Notes: a model not told the origin generated them from the sequence alone. A stretch of 64,000 bases of DNA from Rhynchospora pubera (GCA_028095005.1 CM051459.1:146734901-146798900), one strand, 5' to 3'; counted from the first letter of the stretch, positions 1 to 12,121 are shown. Numbers and translations are program-made.

Positions 1-1700
1 AAGACAAAATACACTAATATTAATAACCATAATGTATAAGTTAAATCACAAAATATAAAGGTCCAAATCCCATCTACTAGTCTTTATTCATTTGCAAGTG
101 CTCTTTGGAGTCTCCAAGCAAACTTCAATCAACTAGGTGTAGTATCAAATGTAATGATTCATAACATATCAATTAATTAACCTTCCTTTGGGCCGATTAA
201 TTAATTATATGTAAAACCTTATATTCATTACCCATTTGATTCTACCAAAACATTGCACATATAGCCTTTTAAATTATGTCCTTCCTTTTGGCCGATTCAT
301 AATTTAAAAGTTATATGTACCTTAATACACTTTGTATTTGAGCCTTTGAAACAACCATTAATACGAGAGCCCACTTTGGCGAGATGATATTAGTATTGGT
401 TCAACTCTCAAATACAACTCAAGTTACCTTTATATTAGACTTAAAGTATACCTAAACCTAGGCTTTTCATTATGCACCATACTGACCTAGGATGATAAAG
501 ACTTAGGACCCAGTTGCAAACCCTAAGGTATACACATATTGAATCGTATGGAATACATACGAACCAACAAACCTGGAATGGACCGTTTTGGTAAGAGAAC
601 GGTCCGCCCTAAATAGACCAGAAGAGAACCAAAGATAGATATGACCATACAGTCCAGTATGGTCATATTAAGGTAAGAAAAGAAAGCGGTGGTCTCCCGT
701 TCAGCCAGCAGCCATTGAAATTACACCACATCCAGGCAAGATTCCCAGAAAAGGTCAGGGTCATATGCACACTTAGGCGCCGACCTTATTTTCTGCGGCA
801 GAACTTGTCCTCATGACAACATGGTGTAACCCAACACTTACAGCTCTTACTAATGAAAACCACGGCAGAGAAGAGAAGATGAGGGATGCATAAATCGTTA
901 TTTGTACCTAACCAGTACAAACAACCTGAATATTGGCTTAAAACCTAACAATTCTGGTTCTGGAACGGCCCGTCCTGGTAGTGGAACGGTCCACCCCCTT
1001 AAGATCTGATCAATACCTAAGCAGTTTGCAACCAAAACTGAATCTAGAACGGTCTGCCCCAATTCTAGGACGGTCCGTTTGAAAACCGCAGAGAAGTAGA
1101 TAGATGTCGTCCTAAACTAGGTCAAGAAATCCTAACGATTTCTCTCCTAACCTGACAATCTACTCTAAATCTAAATCATCCAATTAGTTCAGATTTTAAA
1201 CGATTTTGAATTTCCAAAACTTTAACTTAATTTTCAAAATCTTTTCAAGCAATTGCAATTTCAAATCAACTTGAAATATAACAAAGGGCTAAATAAAATC
1301 AAACAATTCAATAACAGTTCAAGTTGTAGCCCTTTGGGTCCATTTAGCAATTACAAACAACAATTCTGGCACAAATCTCAATCAAACAAATCATAAAACA
1401 ATCCAAAAACTAATGGAACGGTCTGTCTGAGCCATGAAACGGACCGTCCCAATGCCAGATACTTCAGAAACAGTTCAAAAAACAGTCCAGGAGAAGTGCA
1501 GAAAAATCTGGAACGGGCCGTCCCAGAATTGGAATGGGCCGCTCCAGACCACTAGGATGGGCTGTCCCAAACTTGGAACGGACCACCCCAGTCAGCACTG
1601 CCAGATAACTTAAGCAGTTCAGATCAAAACAACGATTTTTTAGATCGATTAAACACTTAGATTTAAACTTTTGTGTCATGCTACTGGCTCACGACGAGAA

Positions 1701-1712
1701 GCTCTGATACAA
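1701..1712 (-). other. Primer-binding site, initiator tRNA-Met type
   Basis: The minus strand reads TTGTATCAGAGC, one base from the usual plant copia primer site TGGTATCAGAGC. It lies two bases from the LTR end. This fixes the orientation of the element. Confidence 0.75.
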
Positions 1713-1714
1713 CT

Positions 1715-2520
1715 TGTTGGGTTTGCTTTAAAACTAAAGAGAATAAACAATTATAGCAATTCAAATAAGCAACCCAGAAAATATAAACTCGCAGAACCAG
1801 CAGTTGGAACGGACCGTCCTGGTCATAGACCGGACCGTTCTAATAACACAGAAAACTAAATCGTGAGCGGAAGCTTACCTAATTCCATTGCTATGACCTG
1901 AATCTTGATGTTGAGCACTTGTTGATGTCTCCCAACGTGTATGCTTCTTATCTCCTATTGTTGTTGACACCCAAGACAGGAGAAAAGGTCTTCCAAAGGA
2001 TCAACACTCGCCTTGGTACTCTTTGCCTGAACTTAGAGCACCTTCTCAAACTATTTGATGGAGGAATAGAGAGAGAGGCAGAAAATACTGCTTTCAACAC
2101 ATGTATGCAGTGTATTTCGTGGTAGTCTTGTCCCTTGGGGACCAACCCCTTTATATATAGAGAGCCAAAGGCTTCTTGGCCTCCAAACAATACTATAATT
2201 AACCATCATAATTAGACAATGTTTCTAAATATTACCACCTATAAAAGGCAACACATCCCTGCACCAAATCTGGCTTTTCTTTACAGCCACGTTTAGCCTA
2301 TTACCATATAACTGAATGACTTGGAGACCAAGCAGAAATAGCCCACCAAAAATAGATTATTTCCTTAATATGTCGCAGCCGTCCCAGTGCATTGGACTAG
2401 ACCGTTCTAGACTTAGAACGTGTCTCTCTCTGCGCAGTGTCTGGACCGGACCGCCCCAGAATTGGGACGGGCCGTCCCAGACCACTGGAACAGGCCGTTC
2501 CAGTGCCAAATAATCTAACA
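1715..2520 (-). repeat. 5' LTR of the minus-strand copia-type element
   Basis: 806 bp, beginning TGTTGGG and ending TCTAACA on the plus strand, which gives TG...CA ends with a short imperfect terminal inverted repeat (TGTTGG/TGTTAG). Only one LTR is in the window. The boundary at 2520/2521 is supported by comparison with the uninterrupted paralog near 53307. Confidence 0.72.
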
Positions 2521-5128
2521 AAGCCTCTATGCCACATTTATAAACAGCATATCTCACTTCTATCCATCCGAATTGACTGCGGACCGACGTGGTCAAGGGC
2601 ATGTCATAGGACTCATCTAAAATACTGTTCCACATCAGTCCATTGTCACTGTCCCCGAACTGATCAGTACGAGCTTGATATCTAAATAGATGGGGACTAA
2701 TATCTATAAAATTAGATGGCGTTATGACCACATCGGGGCCCCTAAGCTTGACAAAACCCTGAACCAATGAAACAAACAATTACAAGTTCATGTCAGTTTG
2801 GTTATCAATACAGCAGCTAGGATAGCATATATAATTTCGAAGAGTAAATTTGCATAAGATCAAGAGATAAACATACCAAATTGCACCAATTTTATTAGAA
2901 TGAGAAAAACAATATACATTAATTGGAACTTCAACAGCTCGATCTTATCAACAAGGAGTAAGTTAAAATGAATTAAACTGACAAAAATAAACTTCAGAAT
3001 TAGTGTATAGGGGATCCCCGTATTTCCTGCTGAAGATTAGATAGGGTGGGCATGCATTGATCAATATGCAGCCATACATCTGCTTCAATTCATGTTGCTT
3101 GTGATCGACGAATTTGACTGAGAAGACCTCCAAAAGGTTCATTGGCACTGTCCTGTGTATACCCTTAGGCTGCTGCTTCTCTTGCTTGTCCTCGAGCAAA
3201 GGTAATCTGCTAAGAATTCATACTAGGTTATGCACTAACTAATCAGAAGTTATTAGAAGGTGGCTGAGTTTGGAATTATCTTCGAGAAAGTATATTTACA
3301 TTATTTCTCTTTTCAGTTCAAAACTTCAAATTGGTCATAAATAGAAGGGCCGAAGCGGGATCAGTGATGCATGGAAGTAGAATAACCATTGATGGCTAGG
3401 TTAGTTAGAATTGACTATGGCATCCACTGGCTATGGAAGTAGAATAGCTGTCAGGATGCTTCATTTTTATAATTCTTATTATTTATTGTTTCTTTTTGTT
3501 TTTCAATTTTGAAAAGAAAAGGAATAGCTGGATTATTTTATTTATAGTACCTCCTGCAAAAAGACCACCCACATTAAACCTTAATTAAATTTATTTGATC
3601 ATCATACAAAACAGGGACAGCAGTATTAGTATTACTAATAAGTAATAACATCCAGCATCCATGAAAAGGGATAAACAAAAGCATAAGAGAACAAAGAATG
3701 AAAGAAAAGAAGAAGACTTGGAAAAGACCTGGTGTGTACGTCAGTTTGGTCCTGAAGACTAGGTCTGTCAAACGTCCACAACGTCACAGAAATGATTAGT
3801 TACGTTTATGTTCCGTTATTTAACACGTAACACACTTAATTTCCGCTTAATGTTCCGTATTTTTAATGTAAAAGAAATTTCTTACGTTTATGTTCCGTAT
3901 TTCTTGAACGGAATAACGTTAGTAATGTTAATAACTTTGTTACCATTGACTGCATATCAGAACTTCCAAAATTTATTACAAAAATAAAATAAATAAAATC
4001 AATAAACATTAATCTTTTATTCATTCGCTTACACAATTACACGCTTAATGGAAAATAGTTATCATCCAATAACCTAGCAAAATTATAAGCAAAATTTCAA
4101 TACATCTGACTCAACACAACTGGAAACAACAACGATACCAACTGGTACCGTCATGGTACCAGTGCCTGTTGGTACCAGAGCCTCTCTGCATCATTGTATC
4201 AGTGCCTCTCACACATCAATGATTACAGCACCTCTCCTTGGCCTTCAAACAAAAAGAAGTGAAATAATTGAAAAATAGTGAAAAAATTGAACACTCAAGA
4301 TCTATCATCAAACAGTCCCTTAATCTCTTATTATACACCAATCTAACAATCCTTTATTATAAATTTTAATAACAAACCAGTAAATTAATTACCAGAAAGA
4401 CATGTACGCCAGTTTATTCAGTTTGAACCAATTTTAAAAACAAGTCAGTAAACCAATTGATACGATTTGAACCAGTAAATCAATTTTGAAAACAAACCAA
4501 TAAATCAGTAAAAAAACAAACCAGTAAACAAATTTTTTTTTAAAAAAAACAGTAAACCAATTACCAGTAAACTAATTTTAAAAACAAATAGACAAAATAA
4601 AGGAGACTGAAGAAAGAATACACCGACTTAAAGAGAGAATGGACTGATTTAAGAATATAATAAATAAAATATCAAGAAAAATATGGCAAGCTGAAGCATT
4701 TCAGATAGAGAAAGAGATCGAGGATCAAATACAGAGTAGCAAAAAGCAAAGAGTTAGACACAAAGAAGAGTAAACATTGCAGAGGAGGGAGAGCAACTTA
4801 GGATAGAGTTCATCGAAGAAGCTAGAACTCCATCGCCAGACTTCTCTTCCTTTTCCATAAACTTATTGAAATTTGAAGCACTAACTTCAATATTAGACTT
4901 GTCTCTTTGCATGTCTTGTCACCTTACTCTGTACTCTCAAGTCCCAACAAATGAGAGTGAGAGGCGAGTCGAGATGAGAGGAAAAGGTAGTGAGATGAGA
5001 GGCGATGGAGAGGGAGGTCGAGCGAGGGAGGCCATCAGAGAGAGAGAGTGGTGGGGTTAGGTCGAGGGAGAAGAGGGGAGAAAAGAGAGAGGCAGCTGAG
5101 AGGAAGGGGCACGCGGTGCTAGGGTTGG

Positions 5129-5166
<38 letters not shown>

Positions 5167-5526
5167 TGCTAACCTATCGAGTGTATCGCCTAATTGCCAA
5201 AGTTAACGGGCCGACGGAATAACGTGGGCCGACGGAACGGAAGTCTATGATTTCGTTTACGTTTCTTCTTATCAACGGAATTCGTTTCGCTTCCGTTTCT
5301 GTTCCGCTGAGTAAAACGTAAGCAAATAACCATTCCGTTTCTGCTCCGTTTCGGACGGAACGAAACGTAAACGTCCGAAACGGCATGAAATTGACAGCCC
5401 TACTGAAGACGAGGCACTTTGGAGACCTCGTGAGCAGCTTCAGCCACACTGGGAGTGCGAGTGCTTGCTTGAGTAGGCTCAGGATCTGCTTCCCCTGCTA
5501 GCGCTAGGGTTTCCGGTTCCATCATG
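2521..5526 (-). pseudogene. DUF6598-domain gene, broken duplicate of the gene at 52881-54718
   Basis: Exon 3 remnant 2521-2758, exon 2 2993-3209, exon 1 in two pieces (3729-3759 and 5411 to about 5526). Every piece aligns collinearly with the intact minus-strand gene at 53 kb. Exon 2 encodes the same residues in both copies, including LLEVFSVKF. Exon 3 is cut by the copia element at 2520 and reads into the LTR. Exon 1 is split by a hAT element (3760-5402). The exon 2 donor has weakened from GAG/GTAT to GAA/GTTT. No product is expected. Similarity at exons and introns points to a recent direct duplication about 50 kb apart. Confidence 0.85.
3760..5402. mobile_element. Non-autonomous hAT element with 8-bp target duplication
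   Basis: 1643 bp, starting TAGGTCTGTCAA and ending TTGACAGCCCTA, which are near-perfect terminal inverted repeats of plant hAT type. It is flanked by exact 8-bp direct repeats CTGAAGAC (3752-3759 and 5403-5410). The empty site is visible in the paralog at about 54540. Subterminal regions carry inverted copies of ACGTTTMTGTTCCGTT-like repeats. The interior is AT-rich, with AACCAGTAAA-like repeats near 4380-4570 and a (GA)n tract at about 5137-5161. There is no transposase. Confidence 0.9.
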
Positions 5527-5662
5527 GAATCCATACGCCGCTAGAAAAGAGAGAGATGTTCCTCCAAGCTTTGATAAATAAAGAAGAGTACATCTACTGT
5601 AAGTATGTAACTGTACATAACATTAGGTCCCAATTTCATTTTTATAAATTAAGTGGGCCCCA
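5527..5662. other. Residual flank between the DUF6598 pseudogene and the CACTA-like element
   Basis: This short stretch keeps weak similarity to the leader of the intact paralog (GAGAGAGA then TTCCTCCAAGCTT). It contains no gene. Confidence 0.5.
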
Positions 5663-5689
5663 CACTACGCGAAATTTTGGCTTTTGTAA

Positions 5690-6065
5690 CGGTTAATAAA
5701 TGGCATTTGTAACGGTACTCGAAACGTTACTGTAGCCCTCGTTACAGAATATCTAATAACCGTTACAGTAGCCCCCTCTTCTGTAACGGTTATTATCTAA
5801 TAACCGTTATGATATTATGCAAGGGAAATCTGGTACAGCTTTTTGGAGAACATGTGTAACGGTTATTATCTAATAATTGTTATGGTATTGTGGACGGAAC
5901 GATACATTTGGAGAACATGTAACGGTTATTAGGTAATAACCGTTACAGAAGCCAGTCTTCTGTAACGATTATTACCTAATAACCATTACAGATAATGTTT
6001 ATAATTAAAAAAATAAAATTATAATATTTTGTAACGGTTATTCCTTAATAACCGTTACAGAAGGT
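5690..6065. repeat. Left subterminal repeat array (TAACGGTTA)
   Basis: At least ten direct and inverted copies of TGTAACGGTTATT / AATAACCGTTACA. In CACTA elements such arrays bind the element's own DNA-binding protein. That role is inferred here. Confidence 0.75.
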
Positions 6066-6425
6066 CCTTTTTTTCGCGTTTCGCCTGTTTGATTGGCTAG
6101 CCCAATTTGCTAGCCGAATTGGTACCAAATTGGTACCCAATAATTAGATAACACATGCAGCATATATATATCACAGTTAAAAGAATAAGTTATTCAATCC
6201 ACTCGAACAGATGCTTCATCTGAACACTACTGTTACAATTCAATCCAGTACTCGAAGAGATGCTTCATCTGAACATTACAATTCAAATTAAAGCACGCAA
6301 CTCTTCATATTTTCAGTTTCAAACTCATTTCTCACTATAAATGACCAAACTGTAGATCCCCACGCCTTTTCAGTTTCAAACTAATTTCTCACTTCTCCCT
6401 CCTATCTCTCTACTCAAAAACCACC

Positions 6426-8077
6426 ATGGAAAACCTTGATCCCATCATAGTTGATGAAGATGACATCACTGCTCCGGCCAGTGCAGAGATCACCAAATCC
6501 ATTATCATCCAAACCATGGAAGGTGTAACTTTGCTTGATGTCATGATAAAGATGAGAAGACGCCTCCCTGCAGGACAACACAGAGTGACTACACTCCTAG
6601 AAAACCGATTTCTCATAATCGGCCCCTCTGAGCAATGGCGCGATGAGATGTTCAGAAAAGGCACCATTGAAATCACATATGGAAACAACATGAGGCGGCC
6701 ACTTCCCATCCTCATTGATCCTCCAAGGGAACTAGACCGCAGAGCAGACAGTGTGATGCTATGGGTAAGAATTGCTGATCTTCCATTTGGATGGTGCTCA
6801 TGGTATGGAGCAAACATCTTTTTCCCTTTTGGTACAGTTTTACATGCTGATGCACCCACATACATGGGTATAGATGCCAGATTTGCTAGAGTTGAAGTAG
6901 TGGTTGAACATAGGGATAGAATACCAGCCTCTCGTGCATTTGAATTACACAGAAGAAATGGAAAAATTGACCTACTTCAGGTTCAGTACGTAGTTGAGGA
7001 ACCACAAATCAGAAACCCACGTCATGAATACATCAAAGCTTTGTCTAGGATTGAATGGTCCCCTGATGATGAGGCAAGATTGCAAAGTATCAATCCACCT
7101 GTTAGGGTTGATTCTGGCAGTACTACAACCATGCGACAGAGCAAGAGAAAAGCAAAGAAAAAGACTGCAAAAACCACAACCCCCAATAATACTCAAGCAA
7201 AGAAAAAAAGAAAGATAGATAAGGTCATCCCCTCAATGATCACTAGATCACAAACCAAGGGAGGAAGCATAACTAAGGAGACAGGAGTTCTCATTGGAGA
7301 CACCAGGGTAATCAAACCTGCACACTCCGCTGCTAAAGGCAAAGGAGTACAAGAAGATCTGGAGGCACAGTTCAGGAAGGAGATGAAACAGGCTAGAAAA
7401 GAGAGCCACAGAGCTCAAAATGAGGGCCCAGGGCACACCAGTGGGTTCAACCTAAGCTCTCAGAAGACTGATACTGAGGATGAAAAAACTGACACAGAGA
7501 GTGACAACTCCTCCCGCACAAATGATAGTGACAATACAACCCCTACTGAGGACCAATCAGTCGATGAACTCATGAAGAAACCCTCAGAGGAGCCCAGCAA
7601 GATGTCATTCTCCACAGAAAGTAACTCTACAATCACATTTCTTTCTAGTAACAATATGTGCAGAAGTCCTAAATAGCTTAGAGAATAGCTTCTTTCTAGA
7701 CAATATGTGCAGAAGCCCTAAATAGGTTCTTTAGTTTAGAGAATACATAAATCCTAGTTTAGAGAATAGCTCTACAATACATAAATCCTTTAGTTTAGAT
7801 AATAGATTCTTTCAGGATATAGGTATTTCTATTGACAGCTCCCAATTAGAGAGGAATGTTAGTCTAGAAAGCCAAAGGATAACATAAGAAGCCGTAACAT
7901 ATTTAGAGACAAAGGAAAAACTTCCTTGTATAATCTTTACATAAATATACATTTAACTTTTTCAATAATTGAACTGACTTGAAAACAGACATGGAAAAAA
8001 CCTTCATGGATTTGGCAAAGAAGCAGGAAGCAGCAAAGAAGAGCAATGGCTCCAATGATGACACATCCTCTACCTAG
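6426..8077 (+). CDS. DUF4283-like protein carried by a CACTA-like element, proposed two exons
   Basis: The uninterrupted frame 6426-7676 codes for 416 residues. The part around residues 35-165 resembles DUF4283, the N-terminal domain of many plant retroelement-like and zinc-knuckle proteins: LWVRIADLPF at 112-121 and ARFARVEVVVE at 151-161. A lysine-rich, NLS-like segment follows (about 239-264), then an acidic Ser/Thr-rich tail. A better 3' end may come from splicing: donor GTAACA at 7648 and acceptor at 7988 join in frame to 7989-8077, which adds a short Lys/Ala helix and gives about 436 residues. No zinc knuckle or RT is present. It could be a captured host or LINE ORF1-type fragment, or an element protein that binds the subterminal repeats. 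Function unknown. Confidence 0.6.
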
Positions 8078-8809
8078 ATGCTGCTGTTTTTTTTTACTTC
8101 TCAGTTATTTATTTATTTTAAATTCTACAAGCTCTAGTGGTGGTTTCCCTTTCAAGTTAAACTTATATGTTTGTTGTACTATTAATTAGAATTGTGTGAT
8201 GTTTAGATGTATGTTTGTTGTACTATTAATCAAAATTGTGTGATGTTTAGATATACAATATAAATTGCTCTTGAGTAGAAAGGAAGGTACATTTTCTATT
8301 GACATTTGACATTTGTGGCCAACAGGTAATTTTTTTTTTTTTGTAATTTGGTTCATGCGCATCAATATAAGTAACTTTTCTCTGGGTTATACATCTGTCA
8401 ATTAGAACTTAAAAGCAAAAGGAAAAAAGGACATCCTAAAGGCAGTTAACAAAAATCGCGATGAAGCATATATATGAAAAAAGAGGAGTTTATGAAAATA
8501 TACCGAAGAGATGAAGCATGACTTTCGATCCGTTGAATCTGCTCTCCTTCTTGTTCTTATGAAAAAACCAAAATAAATAAGAAAAAAATATGAAAAAAAT
8601 ACGGTTCAAATTTTTTGTTTTTTTACCTCAAATCTGCTCTCCTTCTTATTCTCTTTCTAATTATTATTTTTTCAGAATTTTCACAAATTTTTTGCTATTT
8701 TTTAGAGTGAAAGTGGATATCGCAATAAATGAAAAGAAGATAGAAAGGAAAAGTGCGGCTGGGAAATGAGAGACTTAATGAGGAAGACCTAAATACATAA
8801 CCTTTCTGT

Positions 8810-9110
8810 AACGGTTATTAACCAATGACCGTTACAGAATCATTAAACAAAAAAGGTTTGTCTTTCTGCAACGGTTATTTCCTAATAACCGTTACAGATT
8901 TAGAGAGATACTGTAACGGTTATTTATATATAACCGTTACATAAGATTATTATTAATTTTTTTTTTGTGTAACGGTTGTCGTATAATAACCGTTACAGAA
9001 TATAATAACCGTTACAGATTTGTGGCGCCAGTTTTTCCACCTTATGCCTCACTATTCTGTAACAGTTATTTCAAAAACTGTTACAGAAATCCCGTTACAG
9101 AAGGTCATTT
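8810..9110. repeat. Right subterminal repeat array (TAACGGTTA)
   Basis: The same CTGTAACGGTTATT unit as at 5690-6065, in both orientations, ending with CCGTTACAGAAGGTC. This pairs the two ends of one element. Confidence 0.75.
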
Positions 9111-9277
9111 TTCCCATGACGGACCACGATTTGGGATAGCAATGAAATATATGAAAAAATACATATATTTTCTATTTTTTAGTTTACTCGATCCACCCAA
9201 CATTAGTACACCACACGACTAGGCATTCTCTCGAAGCGTTTAGGGCGGAGCGAACTGAGCGAAGCAACGCCATCGGC

Positions 9278-9430
9278 ATGGAAGCACCCCAGTCGACGTA
9301 AGTAGCTAGGCTTAGGCTAACTGGCTAAGCTTCCCTTTAAAATAACTCATCCATACTTTTTTCTTTCGTGTATCTCTAATTTAGGCGTACTTTTTGCCCC
9401 TACCAGATGTAGCAGGGGCAGCCAGACTTT
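9278..9430 (+). pseudogene. Remnant of the plus-strand DUF6598 gene (exon 1, intron 1, start of exon 2)
   Basis: It is nearly identical to 55128-55280. It includes the 20-nt first exon (ATGGAAGCACCCCAGTCGAC), a donor GTAAGT, the same intron, and the first bases of exon 2 (ATGTAGCAGGGGCAGCC). Homology stops at about 9430, after which an intron-like phrase is repeated. Flanking homology begins near 9230. The rest of the gene is missing, so it is dead. With the pseudogene at 2521-5526 it shows that the divergent gene pair was duplicated as a unit. Confidence 0.85.
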
Positions 9431-9716
9431 TAGGCGTACTTTTGCTTATGGTATGATAGGAAATTCAGTTATTGCACACAACTGCATTGTTCAAACGGAG
9501 AATTTGGAAGGAAATTGCAAATGCTTGGCTAACGTTGTTTCACAGATAAGAAAAGAAACTGAATTATATGTGTTAAACTTCACAGAACTGAATTACATGC
9601 GTTGAACTTCACAGAAAAGAAAACGAAACTGAATTACAAGTGTACCAGTTTCACGTTTCTAAACATAATTTCCAATAAAAAAATAAATTAAGATCAGACA
9701 AGTCCCTTGAGAAAGC
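9431..9716. other. No gene seen
   Basis: AT-rich sequence with three imperfect copies of a GAACTTCACAGAAAAGAAAACGAAACTGAATTAC-like phrase (9540-9650, described rather than aligned). The last three bases, AGC, form the target duplication of the large CACTA element. Confidence 0.5.
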
Positions 9717-9739
9717 CACAATGCCATATTTTATTATTA

Positions 9740-10090
9740 AGACCGGTTAAATGGAGGTCTTTAGCATCGGATAGAAAGTGGTGCTAAAGATGAGTGGTGT
9801 TAAAAATATATAAAAAACCGGTGTTAAAAGTGCGGTGCTAAAAACCAGCCAGAAATTGATGCCCAAAAGTAACACATTTTTAAGACCAGTTTTTAACCTA
9901 AAAACCGGTGTTAATAGGTAATTATTAAGACTAGTTATTAGCTAAATAACTGGCCTTAATAATAAGCCTATTTTAGCTGTTTTCTATTTTTCGAATATTT
10001 TTAAAATCGGTTATTAAGCTAAAAAATGGTCTTACTAATATCTTTAAGACCGATTTTTAGCTTAATAACTGGTCTTAATTTTTAATTATT
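9740..10090. repeat. CACTA 3' subterminal repeats (AAGACCGGTT)
   Basis: Repeated direct and inverted copies of TTAAGACCGGTTATTAGCT / AGCTAAATAACTGGTCTTAA. They match the array at 35765-35975 and the short internal sets near 17060 and 17300. Confidence 0.75.
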
Positions 10091-10231
10091 AAAAAAATAT
10101 TTTTTGGCTAGCTCCATTTTTGCTAGCCAGCAACCACATAATATCATGCAATTTACATTGACAGTAAGAAATTGATATATCAGAACAAAAAACAATAATT
10201 GTAAATCCTCTAAATTCATTAATTATAATTA

Positions 10232-10628
10232 GAGAACGTTTAATATGCACCATAGTGCATAGGGCATTCCGTGCACCACGGACTTTTTCGGGGGTATTTT
10301 TGTAAACTAACAAATCTAATTTAACCAATCTAATCTACATATTGAAATCTCATAGAAAACCAAATTTTACAATTTTTGAGATTTTATTACTATTTTTTTC
10401 GAATTTTTAAAAATATGCCATTTTTAGAAAATTGTAAATAACATGTTTTAAAAAATTCGAAAAAAATAGTAATAAAATCTCAAAAATTGTAAAATTTGGT
10501 TTTCTATGAGATTTCAATATGTAGATTAGATTGGTTAAATTAGATTTGTCATTTTACAAAAATACCCCCGAAAAAGTCCGTGGTGCACGAAATGTCCTAT
10601 GCACTATGGTGCATATTAAACTTTCTCG
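10232..10628. mobile_element. MITE, Mutator type, long inverted repeats and 9-bp target duplication
   Basis: 397 bp. Its two halves are inverted copies of each other, starting GAGAACGTTTAATATGCACC. It is flanked by TTATAATTA on both sides (10223-10231 and 10629-10637). No coding capacity. Confidence 0.85.
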
Positions 10629-12121
10629 TTATAATTATCTAACGATTTATAATTTTCCGTACATAATCGTAAAACTCATCTAAACTATCATTAATATCTT
10701 TGTCGCTATAAGGCTGACCTTCCGACTCCAAACTCTGCATTAATTCAATTAAACTAATTCAATTAGTGAAACCTAAGCAAATTGATTTCAAACTAAATTT
10801 TTTAATTATAAAATGTTAATTTTGAATCATGAATTCTAAATTCTAATCTAAATCCGGCATTGTTTGCCTAAACCCTAAATCCTAAATCCTAAACTCCAAA
10901 TTTTAATTAGTAAACCCTAGACCCTAAACACTAAACTTTTAATTTAAGTAGTAATCCATACTCCTGGCAACTCCTGGTAGTTCGAGTAATGCATCAGGAA
11001 CTTGTGCAGTTTTCGAATCGCATAGAATCTACAATTGTGATTGTTGGGCTGACGTGGACTCTAAAAATACGAATTAATATTTTTCACATTAATATTAAAT
11101 TCAATAAATTAATTGGAAATGAACTGAAACTATTAGTTTGAGCTATATATATACCGAAATAATGTCAATGTTGAATTGTCTACCTAGTTTCATTCTGGAT
11201 AAAGCACTGCAACATTAAAAATATGTAGTTAGAAGCATTAATTTGTAGTTATTGGATAATATGCATATATATGTTGACTAAAATCTTAAAATTACCTGTT
11301 GTATGAATCTAAAATTGGAGAAAAATAACTCGGTGGATTTAGCGGGTTGCTCGTGTAACTCGGTGGATTCATCATCGTCCTCGTCTTGCTCGTGTTGTTG
11401 CTGCTTTACTTTCTTTTTCTCCGGAGATTTTGCATGTGACGTAGGCCGTTTCGTTATTGGTTGCCTCAAATGCACCTTGAAATCAATATATTAGTCATGA
11501 AATTATATTATTCAATTGAATTAATAACAATTTATAAAAGTTTGTAACATTTACCAATTTTGACATATCGAAATTCACAAGATTACTCGGCCATCTTAGA
11601 AATGAACCCTGTAGAAGCCCGAGCTGGTCATCTACATTGGGAGATGGAAAAGGAACTACCACTTGTTTCGCATGATCAAACACTTTTAAGATTTGTACCT
11701 TAACCTCCTCTGGGCCCACTAATTCTCCGTGTACCATGACATGTACGTGCGAACGCGCACACACCATAGCTCTCGCGACATATAACAGACTAAATCCATA
11801 TGGAAGGACGAGCAAAGCTTCTGTGGATTCCTACAATTATAAGCACATACAAAACATAATTACATAGCCAAAACCCTAAATCAGGTAAAAATCAGAAACT
11901 TTCAAGTAAAGATGAGAAATATACCTCAATATGAGGGCCAGAAATCGGATCTGGTTGATTGTTGCTTTCCTATGATATCATAATCAAAGCTTGATTCAAT
12001 ATTGGATCGAGGTTCTACGATGTTTGCCCTTGCGCGAATAACCGTGAGAATTGATTTTCAAGGTCTTGAGGATTTGCATTCCGTGGCGTTTGCCCTAGCG
12101 AGAACAACCGCGATAAACTTT

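Larger units (their letters stand above)
1..2520 (-). mobile_element. Partial LTR retrotransposon, copia-type primer site, probably non-autonomous
   Basis: The element reads on the minus strand. Its 5' LTR is at the right (1715-2520), then a primer-binding site, then internal sequence running left out of the window. The 1.7 kb of internal sequence contains no gag zinc knuckle, protease, integrase or RT motif in any frame, so I infer a LARD-like non-autonomous element. Internal region and LTR share many copies of a short palindrome-rich motif around CGGTCCG. The right edge falls exactly where homology to the DUF6598 copy at 53 kb resumes (AAGCCTCTATG), which shows that it inserted into that gene. 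The matching target duplication would lie outside the window. Confidence 0.75.
5663..9121 (+). mobile_element. CACTA-like element with TAACGGTTA subterminal arrays
   Basis: The left end is CACTACGCGAAATTTTGG. The right end, read in reverse complement, is similar but degenerate (CGTCATGGGAAAAATGACC), so the right boundary is approximate. Both ends carry dense direct and inverted copies of a unit like CTGTAACGGTTATT (about 5690-6065 and 8810-9110), the hallmark of CACTA subterminal regions. No matching 3-bp target duplication is visible. No TNP2 transposase is present; the only sizeable gene is the DUF4283-like ORF. Confidence 0.7.

Noticed and set aside
5174..5449. Minus-strand ORF at the right end of the hAT element
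   Set aside because: It translates the subterminal repeats and the hAT border, not a gene.
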